The notes under the pieces are model-generated. The model was not told the origin of the DNA, ran no database searches, and was given only the letters and a program-made list of their open reading frames with translations. A stretch of 49,453 nt of DNA from the IMG/VR virus record IMGVR_UViG_3300005581_000020, positions 1 to 49,453 of that record. One strand, 5' to 3'. Each line of letters opens with the position of its first letter. Position 1 is the first letter of the stretch. Positions 14,797 to 22,133 of this stretch are shown one piece after another. Source of the stretch: a virus. A program made the position numbers and the translations under genes.

Positions 14797-15049
14797 AGAA
14801 TCTCCTAAATACTCGATTCCAGTACAGATCTTTGGGTTTGGAATTTTCTGGCTGTTGCCGTCAATTTGGATCAGCCACCTATTTGGGAAAATTTGCGGGC
14901 TCTACCCAAACGATATTTTACTTTGGATTGGCGTAATTATGCTAAATATGGCAGCATACTCAGTTAATGACGAATTGTCTGAAAAACTTGCTGCCCACAC
15001 ATTGTGGATCCTAATAGTTCTCCAAATACTCGTGTGGGTCTTGTCCTAA
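14777..15049 (+). CDS. Small membrane protein (90 aa)
   Basis: Three hydrophobic segments: about residues 14-34 (VQIFGFGIFWLLPSIWISHL), 46-62 (ILLWIGVIMLNMAAYSV) and 72-89 (HTLWILIVLQILVWVLS). No signal peptide. No family recognised. It overlaps the upstream gene by 20 nt; an early promoter follows. Confidence 0.6.
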   Translation: MPQKNTEESPKYSIPVQIFGFGIFWLLPSIWISHLFGKICGLYPNDILLWIGVIMLNMAAYSVNDELSEKLAAHTLWILIVLQILVWVLS

Positions 15050-15091
15050 CTCATTATTTTCACACAAAATGCACGTTTTCGAAAATAAATG

Positions 15092-15120
15092 TGTACAAAG
15101 CCCTGATTTCATGCTATAAT
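15092..15120 (+). promoter_or_regulatory. Early promoter, extended -10 class
   Basis: TGTACA (15092-15097), 17-bp spacer, TATAAT (15115-15120) preceded by TGC, then GACTATGTAAGC. An inverted repeat TTTTCGAAAA (15077-15086) stands just upstream, as at other promoters of this class. Confidence 0.85.
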
Positions 15121-15145
15121 GACTATGTAAGCAATAGCAACTAAT

Positions 15146-15382
15146 ATGGATAAAGAATACATCGTAAAGACAAAAACTGGTGAAGAAGTGACTGTTCTCG
15201 GTCGGACCCCCGCCGAAGCCCTCGGCATCTTCATGAAACGTGGTAGGTTTGGCGTCGGAGCCGCTTGGACGTTTACTCGCCAGCCTGATGGTTGGATTGT
15301 ATGCATCAATACTGGATTGAGAACGCTTGAGCGAACCTATCATAAGCTTCGCGAAAAGGAATATTCCCGCGGTATGCGCTAA
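15146..15382 (+). CDS. Small basic hypothetical protein (78 aa)
   Basis: Begins MDKEYIVKTKTGEEVTVLGR; a short beta-rich domain (VGAAWTFTRQPDGWIVCI) and a basic C-terminal helix (YHKLREKEYSRGMR). No family recognised. First gene of the transcript that leads to the DNA ligase. Confidence 0.65.
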   Translation: MDKEYIVKTKTGEEVTVLGRTPAEALGIFMKRGRFGVGAAWTFTRQPDGWIVCINTGLRTLERTYHKLREKEYSRGMR

Positions 15383-15400
15383 TTCTAACCTAATAACTAT

Positions 15401-15682
15401 ATGAAAATTGGAGACACTCTAGTATCAATCTTTGGCTATGACGCCCGTATTGCAACCTTTTATAAGGTCGTCGGCTTTACGCCAAAAAGCGTAAAAGTTG
15501 CGCAATTTATCGATACACTCAACACTGGAAATTGGGATGACGGCACATGCATCCCAAACCCCCAGTCAAGAATGGGAAAAGTAATGACTAAACGCCTAAA
15601 GGGCGAAGCGCTTGACATGGGAACATATGGATTTGCCCGAGTTTGGAATGGCACCCCAGTACGCATATACAACCACCACTAA
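15401..15682 (+). CDS. Small phage protein (93 aa)
   Basis: Begins MKIGDTLVSIFGYDARIATF followed by YKVVGFTPKSVKV, a pattern I recall from small uncharacterised proteins in unrelated phages (a gene-product domain that starts with GD.L.S..GY). Beta-rich and basic. Its stop codon overlaps the ligase start (TAATG), so the two are translationally coupled and may work together. Function unknown. Confidence 0.65.
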   Translation: MKIGDTLVSIFGYDARIATFYKVVGFTPKSVKVAQFIDTLNTGNWDDGTCIPNPQSRMGKVMTKRLKGEALDMGTYGFARVWNGTPVRIYNHH

Positions 15683-16794
15683 TGAAATTACCTACACTAT
15701 ACAGTCGCACGTCGACCGGTAGCGTTCAAGAATGGACCATTGAAATCGAAGATGGGCGGTGTCGTACCCATCATGGCAAGGTTGGAGGCAAGATTGTGAC
15801 CACACTGTGGACCACATGCGAAGCCACCAATGTCGGCCGAGCCAATGAGCGCGACATTTCAGCTCAAGCACTTTTTGAAGCAACTGCACTTTGGAAAAAG
15901 AAAAATGAGAGTGGCTGCTTCGAGTCAATTGGCGACATTGATCAGTCTTTCTATATCGAGCCAATGCTCGCTAAAAAGTGGGAAGATGTCGAGAAAAAGG
16001 TATCGTTTCCACTCTTTTGTCAACCAAAGCTTGATGGCATGCGAGCAGTGATTAGTCGTCATGGGGCATTCACGCGCAACGGAAAACCGTGGTTGACAAT
16101 CCCCCATATCTTAGCTGATCTTGCTCCGCTCTTTGAGCGCTATCCTGATCTCATTTTAGATGGCGAACTTTACTGTCATGGCTTGCACGACGATTTCAAC
16201 AAAATTTCTTCGTTGATTAAAAAGACTAAACCGACTCTGGAAGACATTATCGAATCCTCTGAAATTATCGAGTTTTGGTGGTATGATGTCGCTGACTCAA
16301 CTCGCTGTTTTAAGCAACGTACGGCATTTATTCGAGAAGCATACGATCAACTCAACCTTAACGAAGGCAGCATTGTTCTCGTTGACACCCACGAGGTTGC
16401 GACTAAGTTAGAATTAGACAACCTCTATGGTAAATTTATGGAGGACGGATTTGAGGGTCAAATGATACGTATTGATAAACCATATGAGTTTAAGCGCTCG
16501 GCTACCCTGCTCAAGCGTAAGGAGTTTCAGGACGAGGAATATGAAATTGTTGGGATTCACGAAGGCAACGGAAATAAGTCTGGAATGGCGGGCTATGCCG
16601 TAATGAAACGTGAAGATGGCGTGACTTTTCGCTCAAACATCAAGGGATCCCACGAATTCCTGAAGGAACTCCTCCCTCGAGCCTCATCCCTCGTTGGAAC
16701 ATATGCCACAATCAAATATTTCAACCTCACGCCCGACGGCATTCCACGCTTCCCATACTTGATCCGCCTAAGATCTGGGGCTGGAATTGACTAA
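15682..16794 (+). CDS. ATP-dependent DNA ligase with N-terminal WGR-like domain
   Basis: 370 aa from ATG 15682 (a longer frame from 15643 would overlap the preceding gene). Residues 1-80 resemble WGR domains: LYSRTSTGSVQEWTIEI, then HHGKVGG where WGR relatives have the Trp-Gly-Arg loop, then ALWKKK. Residues ~90-370 form the ligase: motif I CQPKLDGMR with Lys116 to be adenylylated, DGELY (160-164), the EGQMIR segment and LLKRKEF. It seals nicks in duplex DNA during replication and repair. An OB-fold with FRSNIKGS and IKYFNLTPDGIPRFP completes it. Key residues look intact. Confidence 0.9.
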   Translation: MKLPTLYSRTSTGSVQEWTIEIEDGRCRTHHGKVGGKIVTTLWTTCEATNVGRANERDISAQALFEATALWKKKNESGCFESIGDIDQSFYIEPMLAKKWEDVEKKVSFPLFCQPKLDGMRAVISRHGAFTRNGKPWLTIPHILADLAPLFERYPDLILDGELYCHGLHDDFNKISSLIKKTKPTLEDIIESSEIIEFWWYDVADSTRCFKQRTAFIREAYDQLNLNEGSIVLVDTHEVATKLELDNLYGKFMEDGFEGQMIRIDKPYEFKRSATLLKRKEFQDEEYEIVGIHEGNGNKSGMAGYAVMKREDGVTFRSNIKGSHEFLKELLPRASSLVGTYATIKYFNLTPDGIPRFPYLIRLRSGAGID

Positions 16795-16831
16795 AAAGGT
16801 GAAAATAAGTCACTTTTCGTGAAAATAGTTG

Positions 16832-16860
16832 TGTACATTTGCTGCGGTTTATGATAGAAT
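16832..16860 (+). promoter_or_regulatory. Early promoter, extended -10 class
   Basis: TGTACA (16832-16837), 17-bp spacer, TAGAAT (16855-16860) with TGA in front, then AACTATGTAAGC. GTGAAAATAAGTCACTTTTC upstream contains a GTGA/TCAC hairpin between the ligase stop and this promoter. Confidence 0.8.
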
Positions 16861-16878
16861 AACTATGTAAGCAATAGT

Positions 16879-17106
16879 ATGACAAAAGCACGCATTAATA
16901 AAGCCATTCGCCACCTAGGTATTGAAATCATCGGACGTCGAGGAGCTGGGTATTTTTACTTTGTGGACCTTGACGAAAAGATTGGTCAAGTAGGCAATAG
17001 TGTAATGGTTTGCTACCTCAATCAACAATCGCTCTCGCGGTGGGTGTCTGATGCCGAAGCTGCAATGCGTGAATATAAAGAAGAACTTGCACGAATCTTG
17101 GGCTAA
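16879..17106 (+). CDS. Small hypothetical protein (75 aa)
   Basis: Begins MTKARINKAIRHLGIEIIGR; then a beta-rich part (GAGYFYFVDLDEKIGQVG, SVMVCYLNQQSLSRWVSDA) and a C-terminal helix. I recall similar small proteins in other phages, all uncharacterised. Its leader is very short (about 7 nt after ATGTAAGC). First gene of the transcript that leads to thyX. Confidence 0.7.
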   Translation: MTKARINKAIRHLGIEIIGRRGAGYFYFVDLDEKIGQVGNSVMVCYLNQQSLSRWVSDAEAAMREYKEELARILG

Positions 17107-17133
17107 ACGATCATAAATTTAACGAAAACAAAA

Positions 17134-17457
17134 ATGACTATTTCCGAAACAAGCACAGTGAGTATTTATCGCAGCCTAAGCAACCCATTTGCGGATGATG
17201 CCAGTGACCGCCAGCGCCATGTTACATTTAAGTGTTGCCCCGAGACCTCAGACATTCTGGAATGGTTGTTTGAAGCCACTAATGCGCCACACAGTTTTCT
17301 CAACGAGGAACAGCTATTTGTACGTGAGGTTTTTGCAGACGCAAAAATGCATTCACTTTGCAATGGTGACGTTGTTTTAGTGAATGATACGTTTTACAAA
17401 TGTAAACCTATTGGATGGGAAAAAGTTGAAAATGCTAACGATGCAGTCGAATATTAA
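17134..17457 (+). CDS. Hypothetical protein (107 aa)
   Basis: Begins MTISETSTVSIYRSLSNPFA. Contains four Cys, two adjacent (FKCCPE), one in HSLCNGD and one in YKCKP, but no obvious zinc-finger spacing. Soluble, acidic. No family recognised. The next gene begins 4 nt after its stop. Confidence 0.65.
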   Translation: MTISETSTVSIYRSLSNPFADDASDRQRHVTFKCCPETSDILEWLFEATNAPHSFLNEEQLFVREVFADAKMHSLCNGDVVLVNDTFYKCKPIGWEKVENANDAVEY

Positions 17458-17461
17458 GCAA

Positions 17462-17629
17462 ATGAAAAACGCTTGGGTATACACCGACACTCAGCATGGG
17501 TGGGTAAATGTCGATGACACTAAATTTCTCGATATTGAGGAGACGCCATACGGAGACTCTATGACGTTCGAGTATTTCGGCGAAGAATATTCGTCCAAGG
17601 TGGTAATTGGATCCAAGCCTGGACGCTAA
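17462..17629 (+). CDS. Small conserved-type phage protein (55 aa)
   Basis: ATG 17462 is preferred to an ATG at 17384 that would overlap the previous gene by 74 nt. Begins MKNAWVYTDTQHGWVNVDD and contains FLDIEETPYGDSMTFEYF and a C-terminal SKPGR. This pattern resembles small uncharacterised T4-like phage proteins as I recall them. Probably one compact beta domain. Function unknown. Confidence 0.65.
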   Translation: MKNAWVYTDTQHGWVNVDDTKFLDIEETPYGDSMTFEYFGEEYSSKVVIGSKPGR

Positions 17630-17633
17630 GGAT

Positions 17634-17723
17634 ATGTTTGATATACTACTAGCAATTTTGCTGGGAACTTTTATAGTCTTTTGTGTTGTTTATAACGCTT
17701 CTGACGACGACTACTGGTACTAA
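17634..17723 (+). CDS. Tiny membrane peptide (29 aa)
   Basis: ATG 17634 has AAGGA 4 nt upstream in TAAGGATATG, one of the few good Shine-Dalgarno sites in the window. Residues 2-20 (FDILLAILLGTFIVFCVVY) form one membrane helix followed by an acidic tail (ASDDDYWY). The next gene, thyX, starts 4 nt later. Function unknown. Confidence 0.5.
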   Translation: MFDILLAILLGTFIVFCVVYNASDDDYWY

Positions 17724-17727
17724 ACTT

Positions 17728-18417
17728 ATGAAAAATAAAATAGAATTAATTGGGCATTATGGATCAGATGAAACTATTGCATGCAGTGCATGGACGAGTA
17801 CTTCGCGTGACTTAAATGACTCGAAAATTTCCCGCATCCCTCACCTCATTGATATGCTGTGGTCAAACGGACATGAGACTCCGTTTGAAAAGGGAATAGT
17901 CCATTTTCTAGTAGACACTGAAATTGCCTCTCACATTCATCTGCTCAAACACAGAATTTCTTCTATGAATGCAGAATCTGCGCGGTATAAAGAACTTCAA
18001 GAAGACAAGTATTATATTCCAGAAGACTGGAATGACACCTATCCATCAAAGGACATTGGCCCTAACCCAGATTTCCCTTGGGCAACAACTCAGCAATCTT
18101 GGCCAGACATTCTTAAAGAGTATACGCGAATTGGCAACGATCTCTATCATCAATGTGTAAAAGATCTTGAGCCTATACTTGGTCGCGTACGCGCTAAAGA
18201 AAGTGCTCGATTTTTCAAGACCTATAATTCTCAAATTCAAGCAGATATATCATTTAATATGCGGGCATTTGCGAACTTTTTGAAATTGCGCAACTCTGAA
18301 CACGCCCAAAAAGAGATTAGAGAGGTTGCTGCTGAAATGCTTCGACTTGTAGAGGAAATTGAAGGCGAGCCATTTAAACATACGGTGGCGGCTTGGAAAA
18401 TGCACAAAAAGAATTAA
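17728..18417 (+). CDS. thyX: Flavin-dependent thymidylate synthase ThyX
   Basis: 229 aa from ATG 17728. The ThyX signature RHRxxSxNxxSxRY appears as KHRISSMNAESARY (74-87), with Lys in place of the first Arg. NGHETPFEKG (48-57) is the second family motif. The enzyme makes dTMP from dUMP with methylene-tetrahydrofolate and FAD/NADPH and supplies thymidine for phage DNA. The length is normal. An upstream in-frame start at 17683 would overlap the 29-aa gene and adds no conserved residues. Followed by a separate promoter at 18428. Confidence 0.92.
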   Translation: MKNKIELIGHYGSDETIACSAWTSTSRDLNDSKISRIPHLIDMLWSNGHETPFEKGIVHFLVDTEIASHIHLLKHRISSMNAESARYKELQEDKYYIPEDWNDTYPSKDIGPNPDFPWATTQQSWPDILKEYTRIGNDLYHQCVKDLEPILGRVRAKESARFFKTYNSQIQADISFNMRAFANFLKLRNSEHAQKEIREVAAEMLRLVEEIEGEPFKHTVAAWKMHKKN

Positions 18418-18427
18418 AGTTTGTCAT

Positions 18428-18456
18428 TTACATATTTAAATAATTAATGTATAATA
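18428..18456 (+). promoter_or_regulatory. Sigma70-type promoter before the gp33-gp59 cluster
   Basis: TTTACA (18428-18433), 17-bp spacer, perfect TATAAT (18451-18456). The ATG of the next gene is at 18463, about the expected start of transcription, so this mRNA may be leaderless, as for uvsE. Confidence 0.75.
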
Positions 18457-18462
18457 TATCAT

Positions 18463-18732
18463 ATGGAAATTGAATTGAATAAAGAAAGTATTAAGGCTGC
18501 CCTACAACTTGGCGCTCATGCAGTAACATTTACTAAGAAGGATGGTACAATCCGCGAAATGATTGCCTCGCTATGTCCGGTTGATATTCCAAGCGAACAC
18601 ACCCCTAAGGGAACTGGAATTGTTAGTGATGCATCTGACTCTCCGCTACGCGTCTATGACGTTGCGAATGAAGGTTGGCGGTCAATTAATATTGATACTG
18701 TCACGAGTGCAGTTCCATTTATCTACGCATGA
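18463..18732 (+). CDS. SH3-like beta-barrel protein (WYL_2/DUF2693 type)
   Basis: 89 aa. VTFTKKDGTIREMIASL in the first half and LRVYDVANEGWRSINIDTV in the second match the pattern of the small Sm/SH3-like phage family named WYL_2 (DUF2693), known from T4-like phages and of unknown function. One compact barrel, possibly nucleic-acid binding. Start fixed by the promoter 6 nt upstream. The stop overlaps the next start by 4 nt. Confidence 0.75.
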   Translation: MEIELNKESIKAALQLGAHAVTFTKKDGTIREMIASLCPVDIPSEHTPKGTGIVSDASDSPLRVYDVANEGWRSINIDTVTSAVPFIYA

Positions 18733-19949
18733 GTACTCAATTTAAAGCTGGGCGCGTATTAGCCCCTGATAGCAAATGGACTGGCGAAGAGCCAGACTGG
18801 CACGGCTGGGAAAAGTGGGACACTGAAAAGTTTTATCGCACTCGCTTTCGCGCATTGCAGTTCTATAACTATTATCTTGACGCAACTTCAATGAAGCCAT
18901 TGGTGCTGACTTGGATGAAAAAAGAAGGTTATACACAAACCGAAATTAATGCGATTAGAGAGGCACATCCAAATGTGTTGCCTAGTACTGTTGGTAAACT
19001 CGTTCGGTGTCTCGAACACGGCATGCCAAGCATTCACCCAGACGCACATGAGTATTATGCTGCGCTCCCTGGTCATGAGACTCCACCAATTCCCAAAGAT
19101 GACCGTAGTATTGCTAAGAGTGAAATTAATGCAGCTTTGGTCATTCTTAATAATGCTAAATATACTGCTGCTCAGGAAAATAGTGAACCCAAGGCGTATG
19201 TCCCATCACCACTTGAGCGCATTAGGAGTAAAGTTGAAAAGGAAATTATTGGCACTCTATTAGACCCGCTCATTGATGCATGGTGTGATACCAGCGTCGA
19301 GGTTGCTACAGTAAATCTCGTTAGTTACTTACGCGATGGTAAGGTTCCAACTCAGGGGTGTAAATATATTCTTGAGTGGCTAAATGCTATACACGCTGAA
19401 TATAATGGCGCATACACCAAAGAAGATCCACAGCTTATTGAAGGCTATAACCACTTGTCTCGGGCAGACCTTCGTAAGATTGTGAAGAACATTGAAGTTA
19501 TGATTGGCGATGTTAACTCTCATGCGCGAATCAAGGTTAGTATGCGCAAGCCACGAACCAAAAAGGTTAAGGATGCAAGCAAACAGGTTTCTAAACTAAA
19601 GTATCAAACTAATAGCGTTGAATATAACATTGACAGCATTAACCCATCACGCATTCCAACGGCGCAACGGCTCTATGTATTTAATACAAAGACTCGCCAA
19701 CTTGGAGTGTATATTGCAAAAGGAAGCGCTGGGTTTGAAGTAAAAGGCACCTCACTAAAAGGATTTGATGAGTCAAATAGTTTTATCGCGACACTGCGTA
19801 AACCACAAGAAATTCTAAATAGTATTTTAAGTTCTACACCAAAACAACTTGAAAAATTGTTTGTTAACTTATCAGTAAAGAAAAAGCCAGCAAATGGGCG
19901 CATAAACGAACAAATCATAATCTTAAAAGTAGTTGAACACAAAATCTAA
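18729..19949 (+). CDS. Conserved T4-like phage protein of unknown function (406 aa)
   Basis: Begins MSTQFKAGRVLAPDSKWTGE. A middle helical part is followed by a C-terminal region with RLYVFNTKTRQLGVYIA, GFEVKGTSLKGFDES and ATLRKPQEIL. I recall this combination from T4-like aquatic phages in the same place upstream of gp33; no function is known to me. The protein is basic in the linker at ~270-295 (RKPRTKKVKD). It is coupled to the SH3-like gene before it and followed closely by gp33, so a role in transcription or replication is plausible. Confidence 0.75.
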   Translation: MSTQFKAGRVLAPDSKWTGEEPDWHGWEKWDTEKFYRTRFRALQFYNYYLDATSMKPLVLTWMKKEGYTQTEINAIREAHPNVLPSTVGKLVRCLEHGMPSIHPDAHEYYAALPGHETPPIPKDDRSIAKSEINAALVILNNAKYTAAQENSEPKAYVPSPLERIRSKVEKEIIGTLLDPLIDAWCDTSVEVATVNLVSYLRDGKVPTQGCKYILEWLNAIHAEYNGAYTKEDPQLIEGYNHLSRADLRKIVKNIEVMIGDVNSHARIKVSMRKPRTKKVKDASKQVSKLKYQTNSVEYNIDSINPSRIPTAQRLYVFNTKTRQLGVYIAKGSAGFEVKGTSLKGFDESNSFIATLRKPQEILNSILSSTPKQLEKLFVNLSVKKKPANGRINEQIIILKVVEHKI

Positions 19950-19950
19950 T

Positions 19951-20187
19951 ATGTCTGAAGAATTACCAGTAAAAATCCTAACAAAGCAAGAGTTTGCTCT
20001 TGATATTGAACGCCGAGTCCGTCACAAGTCTATGGGATATCTCGAAGCCATTATAGACTATTGCGATGACTTGAAGATTGACCCAGAAGATATTTCCAAA
20101 CTTGTAGTTGGTAGCCTAAAGGAAAAACTTGAAGCTGAAGCTCAGCGTAATAACTTATTGCCTAGAAGTTCATCATTATTCGCATGA
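19951..20187 (+). CDS. gp33: gp33-like late-transcription coactivator
   Basis: 78 aa from ATG 19951. Pattern FALDIERRV..., GYLEAIIDYCDDLKIDPEDI, SLKEKLEAEAQRNNLLPRSS matches gp33 proteins of T4-like phages. In T4, gp33 links RNA polymerase to the sliding clamp gp45 and, with gp55, activates TATAAATA late promoters; its C-terminal hydrophobic tail (here ending SSLFA) is the clamp-binding end. The order gp33-gp59-gp32 is exactly that of T4. The stop overlaps the gp59 start by 4 nt. Its presence supports the late boxes annotated here. Confidence 0.82.
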   Translation: MSEELPVKILTKQEFALDIERRVRHKSMGYLEAIIDYCDDLKIDPEDISKLVVGSLKEKLEAEAQRNNLLPRSSSLFA

Positions 20188-20801
20188 TAGTTGAAGACAC
20201 CCGAGTATCTGGTTTTGAAACGTGGTCAATCTATATGGCCATGAAGCTACACTTTGGCGAAAGTAACTATGATGCCTTTAAGTTTAATTTTAAGGGGCCG
20301 CGCCTAAAGGAAAGTACATTTCAGTGCCGGCGTGATCGTTACTTCTTTGAAAAACTTGCTCGTCGTTACATTAAAAAGAAAATAGTTATAGACTTTTTCT
20401 TAGCAAATATACTCATCGGCAATGAATGGGTTGGAAATATGACTGACGAAGCATACACACTATGGACCTCTAAAATACAGCGACTGCAGTATAGCTTTAA
20501 AGAAGAAATGACCTCGGTCGCTCCACATGTGGAAAATTTTGATGCGTTACTGCGCCCGCAACATTCGCAAATCCCACTCTATGACCTACACATGATGGGA
20601 AAAATTTCTTTAGAGTCGCTCTGCGCACTTGATATATTATGCAACTATTCTGGTCGCATAAATAAAAACGTAATTGATCCAATGGGGATGTATCGAGAAT
20701 TAACCCTAAAGGTAAAAGGCTATAAACAATTTATTCGTAACTTACCGTTACAACAAAAATCTTTTCAGGAAATTGTAATAAATGCATTTACAAAGCCTTG
20801 A
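20184..20801 (+). CDS. gp59: gp59-like helicase loader
   Basis: 205 aa, near the 217 aa of T4 gp59. Seen: ETWSIYMAMKLHF at the start, CRRDRYFFEKLARRYIKKK (T4 has a closely similar RRDKYFFQKLSEKYK), then FLANILIGNEWVGNM. gp59 binds forked DNA and gp32 and loads the gp41 helicase. All-helical composition agrees. It starts in the gp33 stop (ATGA) and its last codons contain the gp32 promoter. Confidence 0.85.
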   Translation: MIVEDTRVSGFETWSIYMAMKLHFGESNYDAFKFNFKGPRLKESTFQCRRDRYFFEKLARRYIKKKIVIDFFLANILIGNEWVGNMTDEAYTLWTSKIQRLQYSFKEEMTSVAPHVENFDALLRPQHSQIPLYDLHMMGKISLESLCALDILCNYSGRINKNVIDPMGMYRELTLKVKGYKQFIRNLPLQQKSFQEIVINAFTKP

Positions 20802-20830
20802 AAATAGGTTATAATAACCAAGTGGTTATT
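20787..20830 (+). promoter_or_regulatory. gp32 promoter with overlapping inverted repeat
   Basis: TTTACA (20787-20792), 17-bp spacer, TATAAT (20810-20815). AATAACC (20813-20819) and GGTTATT (20824-20830) form a 7-bp inverted repeat over the -10 and start site, a possible operator. The leader that follows (20831-20873) is A-rich and unstructured, which resembles the gp32 autoregulatory site of T4 in character. Confidence 0.65.
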
Positions 20831-20873
20831 GTAACAACACAATAATACAAACAATACACTGCAATACGAAAAT

Positions 20874-21791
20874 ATGTCATTTGAAAAACTAAAACAAAAT
20901 CGTTCAACTAGTATCAATAAACTTGTTGAAGCCGCTGAAAAAATTAATACAACTAAAACCTATGGCGATGATCGTCTGTGGAGCCCAGTTGTAGACAAAG
21001 CTGGAAACGGTTATGCCGTGATTCGCTTTTTGCCTGCCCTTGAAGGTGAAGACCTCCCATGGGTTCGCTTTTGGGATCATGGTTTTAAGGGACCTACTGG
21101 TCGTTGGTACATTGAAAACTCCCTTACTAGTATTGGCCAGCCCGATCCAGTAAGCGAAATTAACAGCGTACTTTGGAACAGTGGTAATGAAAAAGACAAG
21201 GAAATTGCTCGTGAACGCAAGCGTCGTTTGCATTACATTAGTAATATTCTAGTCATTAGCGATCCGTCAAATCCAGACAACGAAGGCAAAGTTTTCTTGT
21301 ACAAGTTTGGCAAGAAAATCTTTGATAAGATTATGGATATTATGCAACCACAGTTTCAAGACGAGTCCCCAATCAACCCGTTTGATTTTTGGGCTGGTGC
21401 AAACTTTAAGTTGAAGATCCGTAACTTTGAAGGCTATCGTAATTACGACAAGTCGGAGTTTGAAGGTGTCTCTGAACTCTTTGCAGCAGATGAAGCAAAG
21501 CTTGAAAAAGTTTACAACTCGTTGTACTCTTTGAAGGACTTTACTGACCCGTCAAATTACAAGTCATATGCTGATCTTAAACGTAAACTTGTCGAGGTGC
21601 TTGGCGCTGATGCGCTTGCTGGCTCTTCAACCGAACCAGCAAGTGTTAACATTGCTGCAGCAGCAGTCGGTAAGTCTACTGAACCAGCGCAAACCTATAC
21701 AAGTTCGGAGTCTACATTTGCCGCGTCAACTAGCGATGACGATGATGATGAGTCACTTAGCTATTTTGCAAAACTCGCGCAAGGCGGCTGA
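20874..21791 (+). CDS. gp32: gp32-like single-stranded DNA-binding protein
   Basis: 305 aa, as in T4 (301). The N-terminal LAST-type motif NRSTSINKL (9-17) mediates cooperativity; the OB core includes YAVIRFLPALEGEDLPWVRF, NPFDFWAGANFKLKIRNFEG and RNYDKS; the tail is very acidic (DDDDDESLSYFAKLAQGG). The T4 zinc Cys residues are absent: the loop reads WYIENSLTSIGQPDPVSE, as I recall for aquatic T4-like phages. It covers ssDNA in replication, recombination and repair. A strong terminator follows. Confidence 0.93.
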   Translation: MSFEKLKQNRSTSINKLVEAAEKINTTKTYGDDRLWSPVVDKAGNGYAVIRFLPALEGEDLPWVRFWDHGFKGPTGRWYIENSLTSIGQPDPVSEINSVLWNSGNEKDKEIARERKRRLHYISNILVISDPSNPDNEGKVFLYKFGKKIFDKIMDIMQPQFQDESPINPFDFWAGANFKLKIRNFEGYRNYDKSEFEGVSELFAADEAKLEKVYNSLYSLKDFTDPSNYKSYADLKRKLVEVLGADALAGSSTEPASVNIAAAAVGKSTEPAQTYTSSESTFAASTSDDDDDESLSYFAKLAQGG

Positions 21792-21808
21792 TCATTAACG
21801 CTCAATTA

Positions 21809-21842
21809 AACGGGGGATAGAGCAATTCTATCCCCCGTTTTC
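21809..21842 (+). terminator. Rho-independent terminator after gp32
   Basis: Perfect 13-bp stem AACGGGGGATAGA (21809-21821) / TCTATCCCCCGTT (21827-21839) with a 5-nt loop and a short T run. Confidence 0.93.
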
Positions 21843-21854
21843 ATATATACTCCT

Positions 21855-22133
21855 ATGATATTTCTAATAAAAGTATTTACATATTTAAACTGTAAAGACT
21901 GTTTGCGTCACATACAAACGCTTCGCGAATATTGTGATCGCACCCCAACCCGTCTAGAGATTATTGACGTTGACGTGGAAGAAAATCTACCGCTTATATT
22001 TGAATATAAAATAGCGGGTGTACCTCATACTATATGTTATAACATACGGGGTGAAATTATGTACAGCTTTTTTGGTGTAAAGACACCCGAAGAATTTGAT
22101 GATATTGTCTACTATGGAATAAGCAATCAATAA
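21855..22133 (+). CDS. Thioredoxin/glutaredoxin-like protein
   Basis: 92 aa. Redox pair Cys13 and Cys16 in NCKDC, an Asp/Glu-rich strand (LEIIDVDVEEN) and the cis-Pro motif AGVPHT (Pro57) identify the thioredoxin fold. It may reduce the phage ribonucleotide reductase, as T4 NrdC does; no reductase gene is in the window. Starts 13 nt after the gp32 terminator, which may read through. Its end overlaps the convergent tape-measure gene by 7 nt. Confidence 0.82.
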   Translation: MIFLIKVFTYLNCKDCLRHIQTLREYCDRTPTRLEIIDVDVEENLPLIFEYKIAGVPHTICYNIRGEIMYSFFGVKTPEEFDDIVYYGISNQ

